47,017 nt of DNA from Mycobacterium sp. 1164985.4 (GCF_001668575.1 NZ_LZMD01000032.1:1-47017), one strand, 5' to 3'. Positions 22,735 through 31,119 are shown, numbered from the stretch's first letter. Made by a program: numbers and translations. Notes: generated from the letters alone by a model not told the origin.

Positions 22735-23367
22735 TCAGGTGCCGATTCCCTTCCAGGCTTGAACGACGTCATCCGTCGTGGTCACCGTCGCGAGCAGCGC
22801 CAATGAGTTGTCGATGACCGACTGCGCGTACTCCCGCGGATACCCGCTCACCGCGTCGCGCGGCAGCACGAACTGGTAACTCCGGTTGACGGCGTCCATC
22901 ACGAAGTTCGGGATCGCGACGTTGACCGAAACACCGACACCCACAATGGTTTTGATATCCAGGTTACGAAGGACCGAGTCCAGGTCAGTGCCGGTCATGG
23001 GCCCGACGCCATGCAGGCGGGTGAGGACGATGTCGCTAGGGGCCTGATTCAGCTCCGGCAGCACCGAGGCACCCGGGCTTCCGGGGGTCAGGTCTGCGGC
23101 GAAGGACTTACCCGCCATGAAGAGCCTGGCGTTGGTGTTCGAACCGCGGTTGTCGGGGCGCTTCTGGATCAGGCAGTGCACCACCGTCACCCCCGCAGCG
23201 CGGGCCGCATCGAGCAGTCGCGCGATGTTCGGGATCGCCTCGCGGCGTGCCTCTTCTGCGAGCATCGGCAGGCCGGCTTGCGGGCCGATCACTCCGCCCT
23301 GGCACTCCTGAGTGACCAGCGCGGTCGTGGCGGGATTGAGGAGGTCTTGCAGACGTGGTTGCGGCAT
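22735..23367 (-). CDS. Isochorismatase-like protein lacking the catalytic triad
   Basis: 210 aa with the overall isochorismatase/cysteine-hydrolase fold: strand ALVTQE, helix IPNIARLLDAARAAGVTVVHC, GTDLDSVLRNLDIKTIVGVGVSVNVAI, and late DAVSGY. Active members use Asp, Lys and Cys. Here the Asp position of LVIDMQ is Glu21 (LVTQECQ), the Lys region reads LTRLHG (Arg117), and the Cys position of GVATNVCV is Ala151 (GVSVNVAI). It is therefore unlikely to hydrolyse by the family mechanism, and may be a binding protein or use another chemistry. The frame is intact, so it is not an obvious pseudogene. Divergent from the SnoaL-like gene at 23419; on the same strand as the amidohydrolase operon but 89 bases upstream of it. 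Confidence 0.75.
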   Translation of the reverse strand: MPQPRLQDLLNPATTALVTQECQGGVIGPQAGLPMLAEEARREAIPNIARLLDAARAAGVTVVHCLIQKRPDNRGSNTNARLFMAGKSFAADLTPGSPGASVLPELNQAPSDIVLTRLHGVGPMTGTDLDSVLRNLDIKTIVGVGVSVNVAIPNFVMDAVNRSYQFVLPRDAVSGYPREYAQSVIDNSLALLATVTTTDDVVQAWKGIGT

Positions 23368-23418
23368 GAGAACACACGTTATCGTGCAGCGGCAACTTGT
23401 GTTTACATCGGAGGCAAA

Positions 23419-23856
23419 ATGGACAGCTGGGAGCTCGAAGTTCGAGAGTCGGTTCGGCAGACGCTATCCGACTACACCGCAGCCACGGATCGGTTCGATC
23501 TCCGTGCGCTGGCGCGGTGCTTCGAACCCGACGGCGTACTCGACTTCAGCGGTGGTGACGAGCCGCTGAAGGGCCCAGAGGCGATCGAAGCGGGTCTGGG
23601 CGCCGTCATGGCCGGGGAGCCGGATACCGCGCGGCCAGTGGTGTCACACGTCCGCCACCATGTATCGAGTATCCGGTTCGGGCAGGTGGCGCGCGATCGC
23701 GTCGAAGTGAGCAGCTATTTCGCCGTGCACACCGACATCGGGCTCGACCACTGGGGCCGGTACCGGGACGTCCTGGTGCCCCGCGACGGCCGATGGCTGT
23801 TCGCGCACCGGCGCATCAGCGTCGACGGCTTCGCAACGGGAAGCCTTATGCGATGA
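23419..23856 (+). CDS. SnoaL-like / NTF2-fold protein
   Basis: 145 aa. Typical SnoaL-like order: VRQTLSDYTAATDRFDLRALARCFEPDGVLDF, PEAIEAGLGAVM, HHVSSIRF, SYFAVHTDIGLDHWGRYRDVLVPRDGRWLFAHRRIS. Possible catalytic residues are Asp in the DRFD turn and the histidines at the start of the third strand. Role unknown; the fold serves isomerases and dehydratases. ATG 23419 is preceded by GGAGG at six bases. It overlaps the convergent LLM gene by 11 bases. Confidence 0.7.
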   Translation: MDSWELEVRESVRQTLSDYTAATDRFDLRALARCFEPDGVLDFSGGDEPLKGPEAIEAGLGAVMAGEPDTARPVVSHVRHHVSSIRFGQVARDRVEVSSYFAVHTDIGLDHWGRYRDVLVPRDGRWLFAHRRISVDGFATGSLMR

Positions 23857-24742
23857 ACTCCTTGGCGAACGCCCGCGCGCGATCGATCACCTCGGCGCGG
23901 TCGGCGCCCTGTGGGGCGATGGTCAACCATGTCACGCCCATGGCTTCGAGCTTCGCGATGGTGGCGTGCCGTTCGTCGGTGGACTTGGTGTCGTCGAGCA
24001 GGTTCCCCGCCGAGAAACAGATGTCCAGCGGCTCGGTTCGACCGACTTCAGCAGCGTATTTCTTGGCCCACACGATTGCGGCCTCGAGGTCCTCGAGGGA
24101 GGAGATCTCCGCGGTTCGTGACGCCGCCGCGTAGCCGAAGGTGTTGAACGGCGCCCACCCCTGGGCGCGAGACACCGCGCGACGCACAGCGGGCTTGCTG
24201 TTGCCCCCCACCCAGATGGGCGGGGCGGCAGGCACCGGTCGCAGACGCACCCCGCGCGCGGCGAACGACGACCCTTCGTAAGCGACGTCATCACCGGTCA
24301 TCACACGGCTCAGGACGTCGAGCGCCTCGTCCAGCAGCGCACCCCGAGCGTCGAAATCAATTCCGAGCGCCTTGAACTCCGGTTTCAGATACCCGGCCGC
24401 CGTGCCGAGGATGAGGCGGCCGCCGGACAGGACGGCGAGGCTCTGAATTGACTTCGCGCCCAGGAAGGGGTTGCGATAGGCGGCGATGTAGACATTGGTC
24501 AGCAGCTTCACGTCGCTGGTGGCCGCAGCGGCGAACGATAACGCGACGAACGGATCGAGGGCGTGGTGGCCGCCGTGGTCGAGCCACTTCGCGTCGGGCG
24601 CCGGGTGATCGGTGACGTGCACAGCGGCGAACCCGCTGGACTCGGCGGCGCGCGCTATCTCGGCGATCGCTTCGGCGTTGACGAATTCCGATGCCTCCTC
24701 CACCCGCTGAGTGGGGAGTTCAAGCGAATACGAAACGGTCAC
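23846..24742 (-). CDS. LLM-class F420-dependent oxidoreductase
   Basis: 298 aa luciferase-like TIM barrel of the F420-dependent type common in mycobacteria: VHVTDHPAPDAKWLDHGGHHALDPFVALSFAAAAT, LLTNVYIAAYRNPFLGAKSIQSLAVLSGGRLILGTAAGY and PPIWVGGNSKPAVRRA. These enzymes move hydride between F420 and alcohols, aldehydes or enones. The substrate is unknown. GTG 24742 follows the ACAD stop by 14 bases on the same strand, so the two are probably co-transcribed. The 3' end overlaps the SnoaL-like gene on the other strand. Confidence 0.82.
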   Translation of the reverse strand: MTVSYSLELPTQRVEEASEFVNAEAIAEIARAAESSGFAAVHVTDHPAPDAKWLDHGGHHALDPFVALSFAAAATSDVKLLTNVYIAAYRNPFLGAKSIQSLAVLSGGRLILGTAAGYLKPEFKALGIDFDARGALLDEALDVLSRVMTGDDVAYEGSSFAARGVRLRPVPAAPPIWVGGNSKPAVRRAVSRAQGWAPFNTFGYAAASRTAEISSLEDLEAAIVWAKKYAAEVGRTEPLDICFSAGNLLDDTKSTDERHATIAKLEAMGVTWLTIAPQGADRAEVIDRARAFAKEFIA

Positions 24743-24756
24743 GGTCGTCCTTCCGG

Positions 24757-25875
24757 CTAGTGGCTTGATGATGTGACGAGATCTGCCAGGCGTTGTGCGT
24801 GGTAGTCGGGAGTGCCGAAGATCAGCTGGGTGGCTTTCGCGCGACGGACGTAGAGGTGCGCGTCGTGCTCCCAGGTGAACCCGATGCCGCCGTGGATCCG
24901 CATGTTGTCCAGCGCCACCTGGAGAAACGCTTCCGAACAGGCCATCTTGGCCACCGAAGCCGCGACCGCCTGCTCCTCACCCTCGGGCAGATTGGCGGCG
25001 TGCCGCACGGCCGATCGCGCCCCCTCGACCAGCACGAGCATGTCCGCGCAGCGATGTTTGACCGCCTGAAAGCTGCCGATGGTACGGCCGAATTGGATGC
25101 GTTCGTTGGCGTAGCCCACGGCCATGTCGAGGCACCGCTGCGCCGCTCCGAGCTGTTCGGCGGCCAGCGCGATGACCGCGACTCGGTGTGCGCGCTCGAG
25201 GGCGGGCGCGGCGCCGCCGTCGGTCCCGATGAGCCGCGCGGGGACGGCTTCGAAGTCCAATTTCGCGATCTTTCGCGTCCGATCGAGCGTCGTCAATGGC
25301 TCGCGGCTGAGGCCGTCGGCGTCTCCCTCCACTGCGAACAACGATGCGCCGGCGGCGGTATTCGCCGCTACCAGAACGGTATTCGCCGTATGACCGTCGA
25401 GGACAAGCGCGGCGTTCCCGTGGAGCAGATAAGAGGGACCGTCGCTGTGTGCCGACAGCGTCACGGCGTCGGGGTCCCATGGATCGAGGCTCCCGTTGAA
25501 GATCACGGTGGCGGTCCTCGACCCGTCGACGAGCGCGGGTAGGTACTCGCGCATCGCGGACGCGTCACCGCTGGCGAGCAGCGTGGGGATCGCGAGCGCC
25601 ACGGTGGACAAGAACGGGGCGCACAGCAGGGCCGCGCCCATCTCTTCGAAGACGACCGCGAGTTCGGGCAGGCCCGCGTCCGCACCCCCGAACTCCTCGG
25701 GCACCGCGATCGCGGCCAGGCCGAGGTCGGCGGTCAACTCCCGCCATACCCGCTCGTCGTAGCCCTGCGCAGAATCCATTGCGGTCCGGACGGCGCTGCT
25801 CGGCGACCTGGCGGTGAGGAAATCGCGAACCGCCTCGCGCAGGTCGCGGTGATCGACCGCCTCATCCGTGGACAT
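24757..25875 (-). CDS. Acyl-CoA dehydrogenase, non-catalytic-type
   Basis: 372 aa ACAD. ERIQFGRTIGSFQAVKHRCADM and MRIHGGIGFTWEHDAHLYVRRAK mark the C-terminal FAD/dimer domain. At the IVD-type catalytic position, 26 residues before Arg259 of ERIQFG, there is Ala233, and the MCAD-type position near the C-terminus (RAKATQLIFGTP) also lacks Glu. It therefore looks like a beta subunit needing a catalytic partner, yet no ACAD gene adjoins it. The nearest catalytic candidate is at 28249-29448, across a divergent promoter. First gene of a probable operon with the F420 oxidoreductase. Confidence 0.83.
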   Translation of the reverse strand: MSTDEAVDHRDLREAVRDFLTARSPSSAVRTAMDSAQGYDERVWRELTADLGLAAIAVPEEFGGADAGLPELAVVFEEMGAALLCAPFLSTVALAIPTLLASGDASAMREYLPALVDGSRTATVIFNGSLDPWDPDAVTLSAHSDGPSYLLHGNAALVLDGHTANTVLVAANTAAGASLFAVEGDADGLSREPLTTLDRTRKIAKLDFEAVPARLIGTDGGAAPALERAHRVAVIALAAEQLGAAQRCLDMAVGYANERIQFGRTIGSFQAVKHRCADMLVLVEGARSAVRHAANLPEGEEQAVAASVAKMACSEAFLQVALDNMRIHGGIGFTWEHDAHLYVRRAKATQLIFGTPDYHAQRLADLVTSSSH

Positions 25876-26077
25876 ACGGACCTCCCACTGCGACGACGGC
25901 GAATACCGTTGCTGCAGTCATGTTTTCCTTCCGCACTGGCGCGCTAGCCATCGCCGCGGCGATGGGTCCGACGTAGGCGGTACTCGATCGAGACAACCCC
26001 GGATAGGCATTACCGATCGAGGATAGTATCTTTTCCTGAAAGAGAGAATAAGCATTCTCGCACGAAGGAGCGGCGCG
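25876..26077. promoter_or_regulatory. Divergent intergenic region with two inverted repeats and a direct repeat
   Basis: No gene is seen in this 202-base gap. It holds a perfect 18-base palindrome (25948-25965, half-site CCATCGCCG), CGATCGAG twice (25985-25992 and 26014-26021), a -10-like TAGTAT in GGATAGTATC near 26022-26031, and the recurrent operator at 26043-26060. The operator would lie at or just after the transcription start for the amidohydrolase. Confidence 0.45.
26043..26060. promoter_or_regulatory. Recurrent operator copy upstream of amidohydrolase operon
   Basis: AGAGAAT-AAGC-ATTCTCG: the inner six bases of each arm (GAGAAT/ATTCTC) are perfectly symmetric about a 4-base spacer. 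It ends 17 bases before the GTG start at 26078 and just before GAAGGAG, so a bound dimer could block transcription or initiation. Confidence 0.6.
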
Positions 26078-27271
26078 GTGACGACCATTGATTACGGCAT
26101 TTTCGACTGCGACACGCACTGCTATGAGACGCGCGACGCTTTCACCCGATACCTACCCGAAGAGTTCAAGGACCGAGCCATCACGACGGTGCGCGGGGCT
26201 GACGGTGTGGAGGTGATACTCGCCGGTCACCGCGTCGCGACGTTCAACAGCGAAGGCGGCCTCGGCCTTGACGTGGCGTATCGCCCCGGTTCGCTCAAGG
26301 AGATGCTGCGCCAGATGGGCTCGGGCAACCCCGAGGAGTCCTACGAGCCACAGCCCATGCAGCCGGAGTACATCGAACGTTCCGCGCGGCTCGCGGTGAT
26401 GGCCAAGCAGAACGTCGAGCGGATGGTGATCTATCCGAGCGGAATGGCCCTGGCCGCTGAACACTACGTCGACGACACAGCGGCGCTGTACGCGAATCTG
26501 CGGTCGTTCAACCGCTGGATCGACGACGAGTGGGGCTTCGACTTCGAGGGCCGCATCTACGCGACTGCGCTGTTGTCCCTGCGCGACCTCGATTCGGCGA
26601 TCGCCGAGACCGAGGCGATCATCGCGGAGGGTGCGAAGTTCGTGATGCTGCCGACCGGGCCCGCCTACGGGCGGTCGCCGGGCGATCCGTATTTCGACCC
26701 GGTGTACGCCCGGCTGCAGGAGGCCGGCTGCGTGCTGGTGTACCACATCATGCCGTTCTGGTACTTCAATGCGATCTCGCCTGCCTGGGGGCACAATCCG
26801 GACCCTGCGTCCTGGCACATGTCGGCGTGGCAGTGGATGAACATCTACGGTCAGCGGCCGATCGAGGACACACTCTCCGCGTTGATCTTCGACAATCTGT
26901 TCGGCCGCTTCCCGAAGCTCAACGTGTTGGTCGCCGAGCACGGCGCCGAGTGGGTGCCGTTCTTCCTCAAGCACATGGACAAGAGCCGCGGCATGGGCCG
27001 CAACGGCCCGTGGATCGGAGGCAAGCTGACCGAGCGGCCGTCGACGATCTTCCGGAAGCACGTCCGCGTCGTGCCGTACCCCGAGGACGACGTCCCGGGC
27101 ATCGTCACCAGCCTGGGTTTCGATGACGTGCTGGTGATGGGGTCGGATTTCCCGCACGCCGAGGGGCTGGCCGAACCGGCGGACTTTCTCAAGCTCCTCG
27201 ACCCGCTCGACGACGCCGCGAAGCGACGCATCATGCGCGACAACGCCGAACAGCTGCTGCTGCGGAGCTGA
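26078..27271 (+). CDS. Amidohydrolase family 2 protein
   Basis: 397 aa, same family as the gene at 21449 but a more distant branch. Metal ligands: FDCDTHCYE (Asp10, Asp12, His14), His in VLVYHIMPFWY, and Asp357 in MGSDFPHAEG. Aromatic residues around the mid-barrel His (MPFWYFNAISPAW) suggest a hydrophobic pocket. Reaction unknown; decarboxylation or C-C bond hydrolysis are family options. GTG 26078 follows GAAGGAG by seven bases. First of four co-directional genes (amidohydrolase, two ACADs, truncated ligase), six bases before the next start. Confidence 0.82.
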   Translation: MTTIDYGIFDCDTHCYETRDAFTRYLPEEFKDRAITTVRGADGVEVILAGHRVATFNSEGGLGLDVAYRPGSLKEMLRQMGSGNPEESYEPQPMQPEYIERSARLAVMAKQNVERMVIYPSGMALAAEHYVDDTAALYANLRSFNRWIDDEWGFDFEGRIYATALLSLRDLDSAIAETEAIIAEGAKFVMLPTGPAYGRSPGDPYFDPVYARLQEAGCVLVYHIMPFWYFNAISPAWGHNPDPASWHMSAWQWMNIYGQRPIEDTLSALIFDNLFGRFPKLNVLVAEHGAEWVPFFLKHMDKSRGMGRNGPWIGGKLTERPSTIFRKHVRVVPYPEDDVPGIVTSLGFDDVLVMGSDFPHAEGLAEPADFLKLLDPLDDAAKRRIMRDNAEQLLLRS

Positions 27272-27277
27272 CCACCG

Positions 27278-28252
27278 GTGGACCCCGAGGTCGACGACTC
27301 GATCGACATCGAACTGGTACGTGGCGCGGCGCGCGACTTCCTGGCCGGGTGCGGAACGCACGACTCCCTCAAAGACCTCGCCGCGATGGACTGGATGGGA
27401 CTGCTGGTCGACGAGGATCTCGGCGGCAGCGGGTGGCGCCCGGTGGAGACTACGGTCATCGCCGAGGAACTCGGACGGTCGGGAAGCTCGACACACTGGC
27501 TCGGCAGCGTCATCGCTGCTGCGGCGTTGGGTTCGGCGCCGCCCGAGATACGTGACCGGTGGGTGCCCGCCATGCTCGACGGGACGGCTGCGGCGGCCTG
27601 CGCCCTGGCCGCTGATGTCACGCGGGTGTCGGGCGCCGACTCGGTGGACATCATTGTCACGTTCGGTGCCAACGGAATTCAGCTGTTCGAGGCGGCAAAC
27701 ACCCTGCGGCGGGAAGTCGACGAAGAGTTGTTGGACGTCAACCGGCCTGTATGGCGTGTCGAACTCTCCGGAGCGCAGAACAAGACCATCGGTGGATCCG
27801 AGCGAGCGGAGCAACTACTCGCTCTGGCCAGGATCCTGCTGAGTGCGGATTCGCTCGGCGCACTGTCGGCCACCTTCGAGCGGCTGGTGACCTATCTCAA
27901 GGACCGAATCGCCTTCGGTGCGCCGATCGCGAGTTTCCAAGCGGTACAACACCGTTTGGTCGAGCTGTTGGTGTTCGAGGCCAAGGCCCGCGCAGTCATC
28001 ACCAAGGCCGCCCGCGCGCTGTCCGCCGACGGCGCCACGAGCGATGCGGTCACTCTGTCCGTCGTTGCGCATTCCTTCATCGCGGCGAACACCACGGCGG
28101 CCGTCGACGAGTGCATGCAACTTTCGGGCGGCATCGGATTCACCTGGGAATACCCGCTGCATCATGAACTGCGCCGAGTGTTCACGAACGCGTGCCTGCT
28201 CGGGACGCCGCGTTCCAGCCGCGCCCTGTTCGCCGACAGGGCCGGCTGGTGA
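27278..28252 (+). CDS. Short acyl-CoA dehydrogenase, non-catalytic-type subunit
   Basis: 324 aa, about 50-60 residues shorter than a standard ACAD. It keeps GLLVDEDLGGSGW, the loop KDRIAFGAPIASFQAVQHRLVEL and QLSGGIGFTWEYPLHHELRR, but the middle beta domain is trimmed. The catalytic position, 26 residues before Arg210, is Ala184. It is likely the beta partner of the next gene, which starts within its stop (GTGA), giving an alpha2beta2 enzyme of the ChsE/FadE26-FadE27 kind. GTG 27278 is the chosen start. Confidence 0.8.
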   Translation: MDPEVDDSIDIELVRGAARDFLAGCGTHDSLKDLAAMDWMGLLVDEDLGGSGWRPVETTVIAEELGRSGSSTHWLGSVIAAAALGSAPPEIRDRWVPAMLDGTAAAACALAADVTRVSGADSVDIIVTFGANGIQLFEAANTLRREVDEELLDVNRPVWRVELSGAQNKTIGGSERAEQLLALARILLSADSLGALSATFERLVTYLKDRIAFGAPIASFQAVQHRLVELLVFEAKARAVITKAARALSADGATSDAVTLSVVAHSFIAANTTAAVDECMQLSGGIGFTWEYPLHHELRRVFTNACLLGTPRSSRALFADRAGW

Positions 28253-29448
28253 GCGCCCCGCGGACCCGGCCCACCGAGGCCGAGCTTGCCGAGTTCCGAG
28301 ACCGCGTCCGGGCACACATCGCTGAACACGCACCGCCATTCGAGGCCCGAGAGGGACACCGGGCGCCGGAGACCGGCGAGCAAGAGGTACTGCTGCGCAC
28401 ATGGTTCGCCTCGCTGTTCGACGCGGGATTCGTCGGCGCGGACTGGCCCGTCGAGTACGGCGGCCGGGCCGATCACCATCCCCTGCACGATCGGATCGTC
28501 TCCGAGGAGATTCTGCGTGCCCGCGCTCCGCGCCCCGTCGATCAGGTCAACCTGGCGGCCCACGTGCTGCTGCATTTCGGTTCCGATGAGCAGAAATCCA
28601 CACTGCTGCCGCCGATCCGGAGCAGCGAGCATGTTTGGTGCCAGCTCCTCAGCGAGCCCGATGCGGGCAGCGATATCGCTGCCGTGCGCTGTAAGGGCAC
28701 GCAACGGCCCGACGGGTCCTGGGTGATCGACGGGCAGAAGACGTGGATCACCGACGGGCACTGGGCCGACATGGGCTTGGCCCTGGTCCGCACCGACCCG
28801 ACCTCGTCGCGTCATCACGGGCTGTCCGCGTTCATCGTGCCGTTGGCCTCACGGGGCATCCAGATCCGGCCGATCCGCACGATCAACGAGGCGATCGAGG
28901 TCAACGAGGTCTTCTTCGATGATGTGGCGATCCCTCCCGACAGCCTGATCGGGCAGCCCGGCCAGGGCTGGTCGATCATCATGGCGGGCCTGGACTTTGA
29001 ACGGTTCGGCATCGGCGGCAACGTCATCCTGCTCGAACTTCTCATCGACGATCTGGTCACGGTGGCCCGTCACGGTCGGATCGACGACATGCCGGCACTG
29101 CAACACGCCGATATCCGGCACCAGGTTGCGGAGTTGGCGGTCGAGGTCGAGGTCGCGAAAGCCTTCATCGACGACCATGTCGAACGGCTGGTGGCCGGCG
29201 CCGAGCAGACGGGCGACGGTTCGATCGCCAAGCTCAGCTTCGCCGAGACGTATCACCGGGTTTCGGCCTACGGCGCGCAGCTCTCGACGATGGTCTGCAC
29301 CGTCGCCGCCGATCCGGCTGTGGCGCTCGCCAAACAGCGTCTGAAAGAATGCTGGCTGTGGTCCCGTGCATACACCGTGTCCGGGGGCAGCTCTGAACTG
29401 ATGCGCAACATCCTGGCCAAAAGACGCCTCCTGCTGCCGACTCACTGA
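28249..29448 (+). CDS. Acyl-CoA dehydrogenase, catalytic-type subunit
   Basis: 399 aa from GTG 28249. WPVEYGGR, LLSEPDAGSDIAAVRCKG (residues 133-150), DGQKTWITDGHWAD, and the catalytic Glu251 in AGLDFERFGIGG. The C-terminal GGSSELMRNILAKR is intact. Pairs with the preceding short ACAD, to which it is translationally coupled. Substrate unknown; this architecture in mycobacteria usually serves bulky acyl-CoAs such as steroid side chains. The stop shares a base with the next ATG (TGATG). Confidence 0.85.
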   Translation: MSAPRTRPTEAELAEFRDRVRAHIAEHAPPFEAREGHRAPETGEQEVLLRTWFASLFDAGFVGADWPVEYGGRADHHPLHDRIVSEEILRARAPRPVDQVNLAAHVLLHFGSDEQKSTLLPPIRSSEHVWCQLLSEPDAGSDIAAVRCKGTQRPDGSWVIDGQKTWITDGHWADMGLALVRTDPTSSRHHGLSAFIVPLASRGIQIRPIRTINEAIEVNEVFFDDVAIPPDSLIGQPGQGWSIIMAGLDFERFGIGGNVILLELLIDDLVTVARHGRIDDMPALQHADIRHQVAELAVEVEVAKAFIDDHVERLVAGAEQTGDGSIAKLSFAETYHRVSAYGAQLSTMVCTVAADPAVALAKQRLKECWLWSRAYTVSGGSSELMRNILAKRRLLLPTH

Positions 29449-30173
29449 TGGCGCAGACTTATTGGGGTTTGATCCACGCGGCGGCCCAGAACCACCCGGC
29501 CCGCGTCGTACTCGTCGATGACTACGGTCGCAGCCTGACCAACAGCCAGTTGCACGATGCGGCGGAACGCACCGCCGCCGCGTTGTTCGAACGTGGGGTC
29601 ACCAGAGGCACCGTGGCACCGGAGGTTCTCGACCACACCGTCGGACGGCCGGTGCCGGGGGTCTCGATACGCGTGGTCGACGAGAACGAGAGCGAGGTGG
29701 GGGTGGGCGAGGAAGGAGAATTGCGACTCAAGGGGCCGCAGTGCTTCCTCGGCTACGTCGATGCGTCGCTGGACGCCGACGCCTTCGACGCCGACGGCTG
29801 GTTCCGCACCGGTGACCGAGGCCGGATCGACCGCGACGGCAACGTCGCGATCACCGGGCGCATCAAGGACGCCATCATCCGCAACGCGGAGAACATCTCC
29901 GCACTCGAGATCGAGGGCGTGTTGGCCAGCCATCCCGCCGTCGACGACGTCGCGGTCATCGGGGTGCCGGATCCGCGCACCGGCGAACGGGTGTGCGCGG
30001 TCGTGGTGGCCACCACTGACGTCACGCTGTCCGATCTCGCAAAGCACTGTCAGGACTTGGGTTTGAGTAAACACAAGTCACCGGAGCGGCTCGAGGTCGT
30101 CGACGAACTCCCACGCAATCTCACGGGCAAGGTTCTCAAGAACGAGTTGCGTGCGCGCTTCGCTCCTCGCTGA
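29448..30173 (+). pseudogene. Acyl-CoA synthetase (FadD-type) with internal deletion
   Basis: 241 codons, about half the normal length, in one open frame. Residues 1-55 are a normal ANL N-terminus (WGLIHAAAQNHPARVVLVDDYGRSLTNSQLHDAAERTAAALFERGVTRG). From about residue 57 the sequence is already in the region before A7 (VLDHTVGRPVPGVSIRVVDENE), continuing with WFRTGDRG, GRIKDAIIRNAENISA and the core lysine Lys228 (LTGKVLKNEL). The P-loop YTSGTTG and the A5 motif, some 250 residues, are missing, so ATP binding and adenylation should be impossible. The junction lies near 29607-29621, where GGCACCG occurs twice. It may still be translated as the fourth gene of the operon. It overlaps the 3' end of the IclR gene by 38 bases. 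Confidence 0.8.
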
Positions 30174-31023
30174 TGCGTGCGATCTCCTGCAGCAGCGGCT
30201 CGGCCGCGTTGCGGGTTTCGCGGATGGTCATCTGACGTAGCGGGTGCACACCCAAGATCAGTCGCACTCGGGAGTTCGAGTCGAGCACGGGAGCCGAGAT
30301 CGTCGCGACCGAATGCGCGCCGCGCAGGTTTTCATCGGGCACCATCTTGGTGGCGATGAACTCGACGCGAAGCTGGTCGACAACCGACCGCAGATTGCCC
30401 GGCACGGAGTCATCCGGCAGCGTGCCGATGGCGTGCACCGCCTCCGCGAGTGCCGGAGTCATCCAGTCGACGTCGTAACCCAGGCCGCGGGTATGCGTCA
30501 ACGCCGCGCGTAGGCGGTCGGCCAGAGACGCATCCCCCGCGGCGCCGCGTTGCACCCATGCCTCCTGTTCGGCTGCGGAATCCCAGGCCGCACAGGCAAT
30601 GCCGAACGGCGGCGTGTACGGGATCCGATCGTTCGGAAGCGCCGCCGGCGGTGAATCCGACGGATTTTCGAACGCGGTGATAACCAGGTCGTCGCCGATG
30701 CGCTCGACGACAGAGGCCGCCATGCCGGTCTTTTCGGCGAGGCGCCGGATGGCATCGCGTGCGACCGCAGCGGTCGGACGCGCGGCGTCCAGGCGGGACG
30801 CGATGAGGGCCATCGCTGGACCGAGATAGAACTCTTTGGTCACGGGATCGCGGGTGACCCACCCGCGGTTCTGAAGGCTCGTGAGGATGGCGTGAGCGGT
30901 CCCCTGGGAAAGGTCGAGTCGTCGCACGACGTCGGTGAACCGCATTCCACGAGCATCAGTGCGGCTGAGGATCTCGATGATGTCGAGCACCCGCTCGGTC
31001 GGAGCTGAACCGGCCCCCTGCAC
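30136..31023 (-). CDS. IclR family transcriptional regulator
   Basis: 295 aa. The winged helix-turn-helix occupies about residues 8-70 (TERVLDIIEILSRTDARGMRFTDVVRRLDLSQGTAHAILTSLQNRGWVTRD...FYLGP). The IclR effector domain follows (AVARDAIRRLAEKTGMAASVVERIGDDLVITAF, RIPYTPPFGIACAAW) and ends APVLDSNSRVRLILGVHPL. GTG 31023 has AAGGAG upstream. It is divergent from the dehydrogenase operon, with a perfect 24-base palindrome between them, which is the expected geometry for autoregulation plus control of the operon. Its ligand is probably a substrate or product of that operon. Confidence 0.88.
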   Translation of the reverse strand: MQGAGSAPTERVLDIIEILSRTDARGMRFTDVVRRLDLSQGTAHAILTSLQNRGWVTRDPVTKEFYLGPAMALIASRLDAARPTAAVARDAIRRLAEKTGMAASVVERIGDDLVITAFENPSDSPPAALPNDRIPYTPPFGIACAAWDSAAEQEAWVQRGAAGDASLADRLRAALTHTRGLGYDVDWMTPALAEAVHAIGTLPDDSVPGNLRSVVDQLRVEFIATKMVPDENLRGAHSVATISAPVLDSNSRVRLILGVHPLRQMTIRETRNAAEPLLQEIARISEERSAHATRS

Positions 31024-31073
31024 CCTTGACTCCTTTTCGGCCGGATCTTACGGTGATTCTGAAATACGAAGAA

Positions 31074-31097
31074 ATAATCTCGAATATTCGAGATTAT
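31074..31097. promoter_or_regulatory. Perfect 24-base palindrome, probable IclR operator
   Basis: Half-site ATAATCTCGAAT followed directly by its exact reverse complement, centred between 31085 and 31086. It lies 50 bases upstream of the IclR start and 22 bases upstream of the dehydrogenase start at 31120. AT-rich and unlike the surrounding GC-rich DNA. Most likely bound by the adjacent IclR protein; the palindrome could also melt as part of the promoter. Confidence 0.75.
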
Positions 31098-31119
31098 CAG
31101 CCGACGAAGGTTGCGTCCA

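Noticed and set aside
26153..27814. A 553-codon open frame antisense to the amidohydrolase and ACAD genes
   Set aside because: Arg/His/Asp-rich composition without domain signatures; the plus-strand genes explain the region completely.
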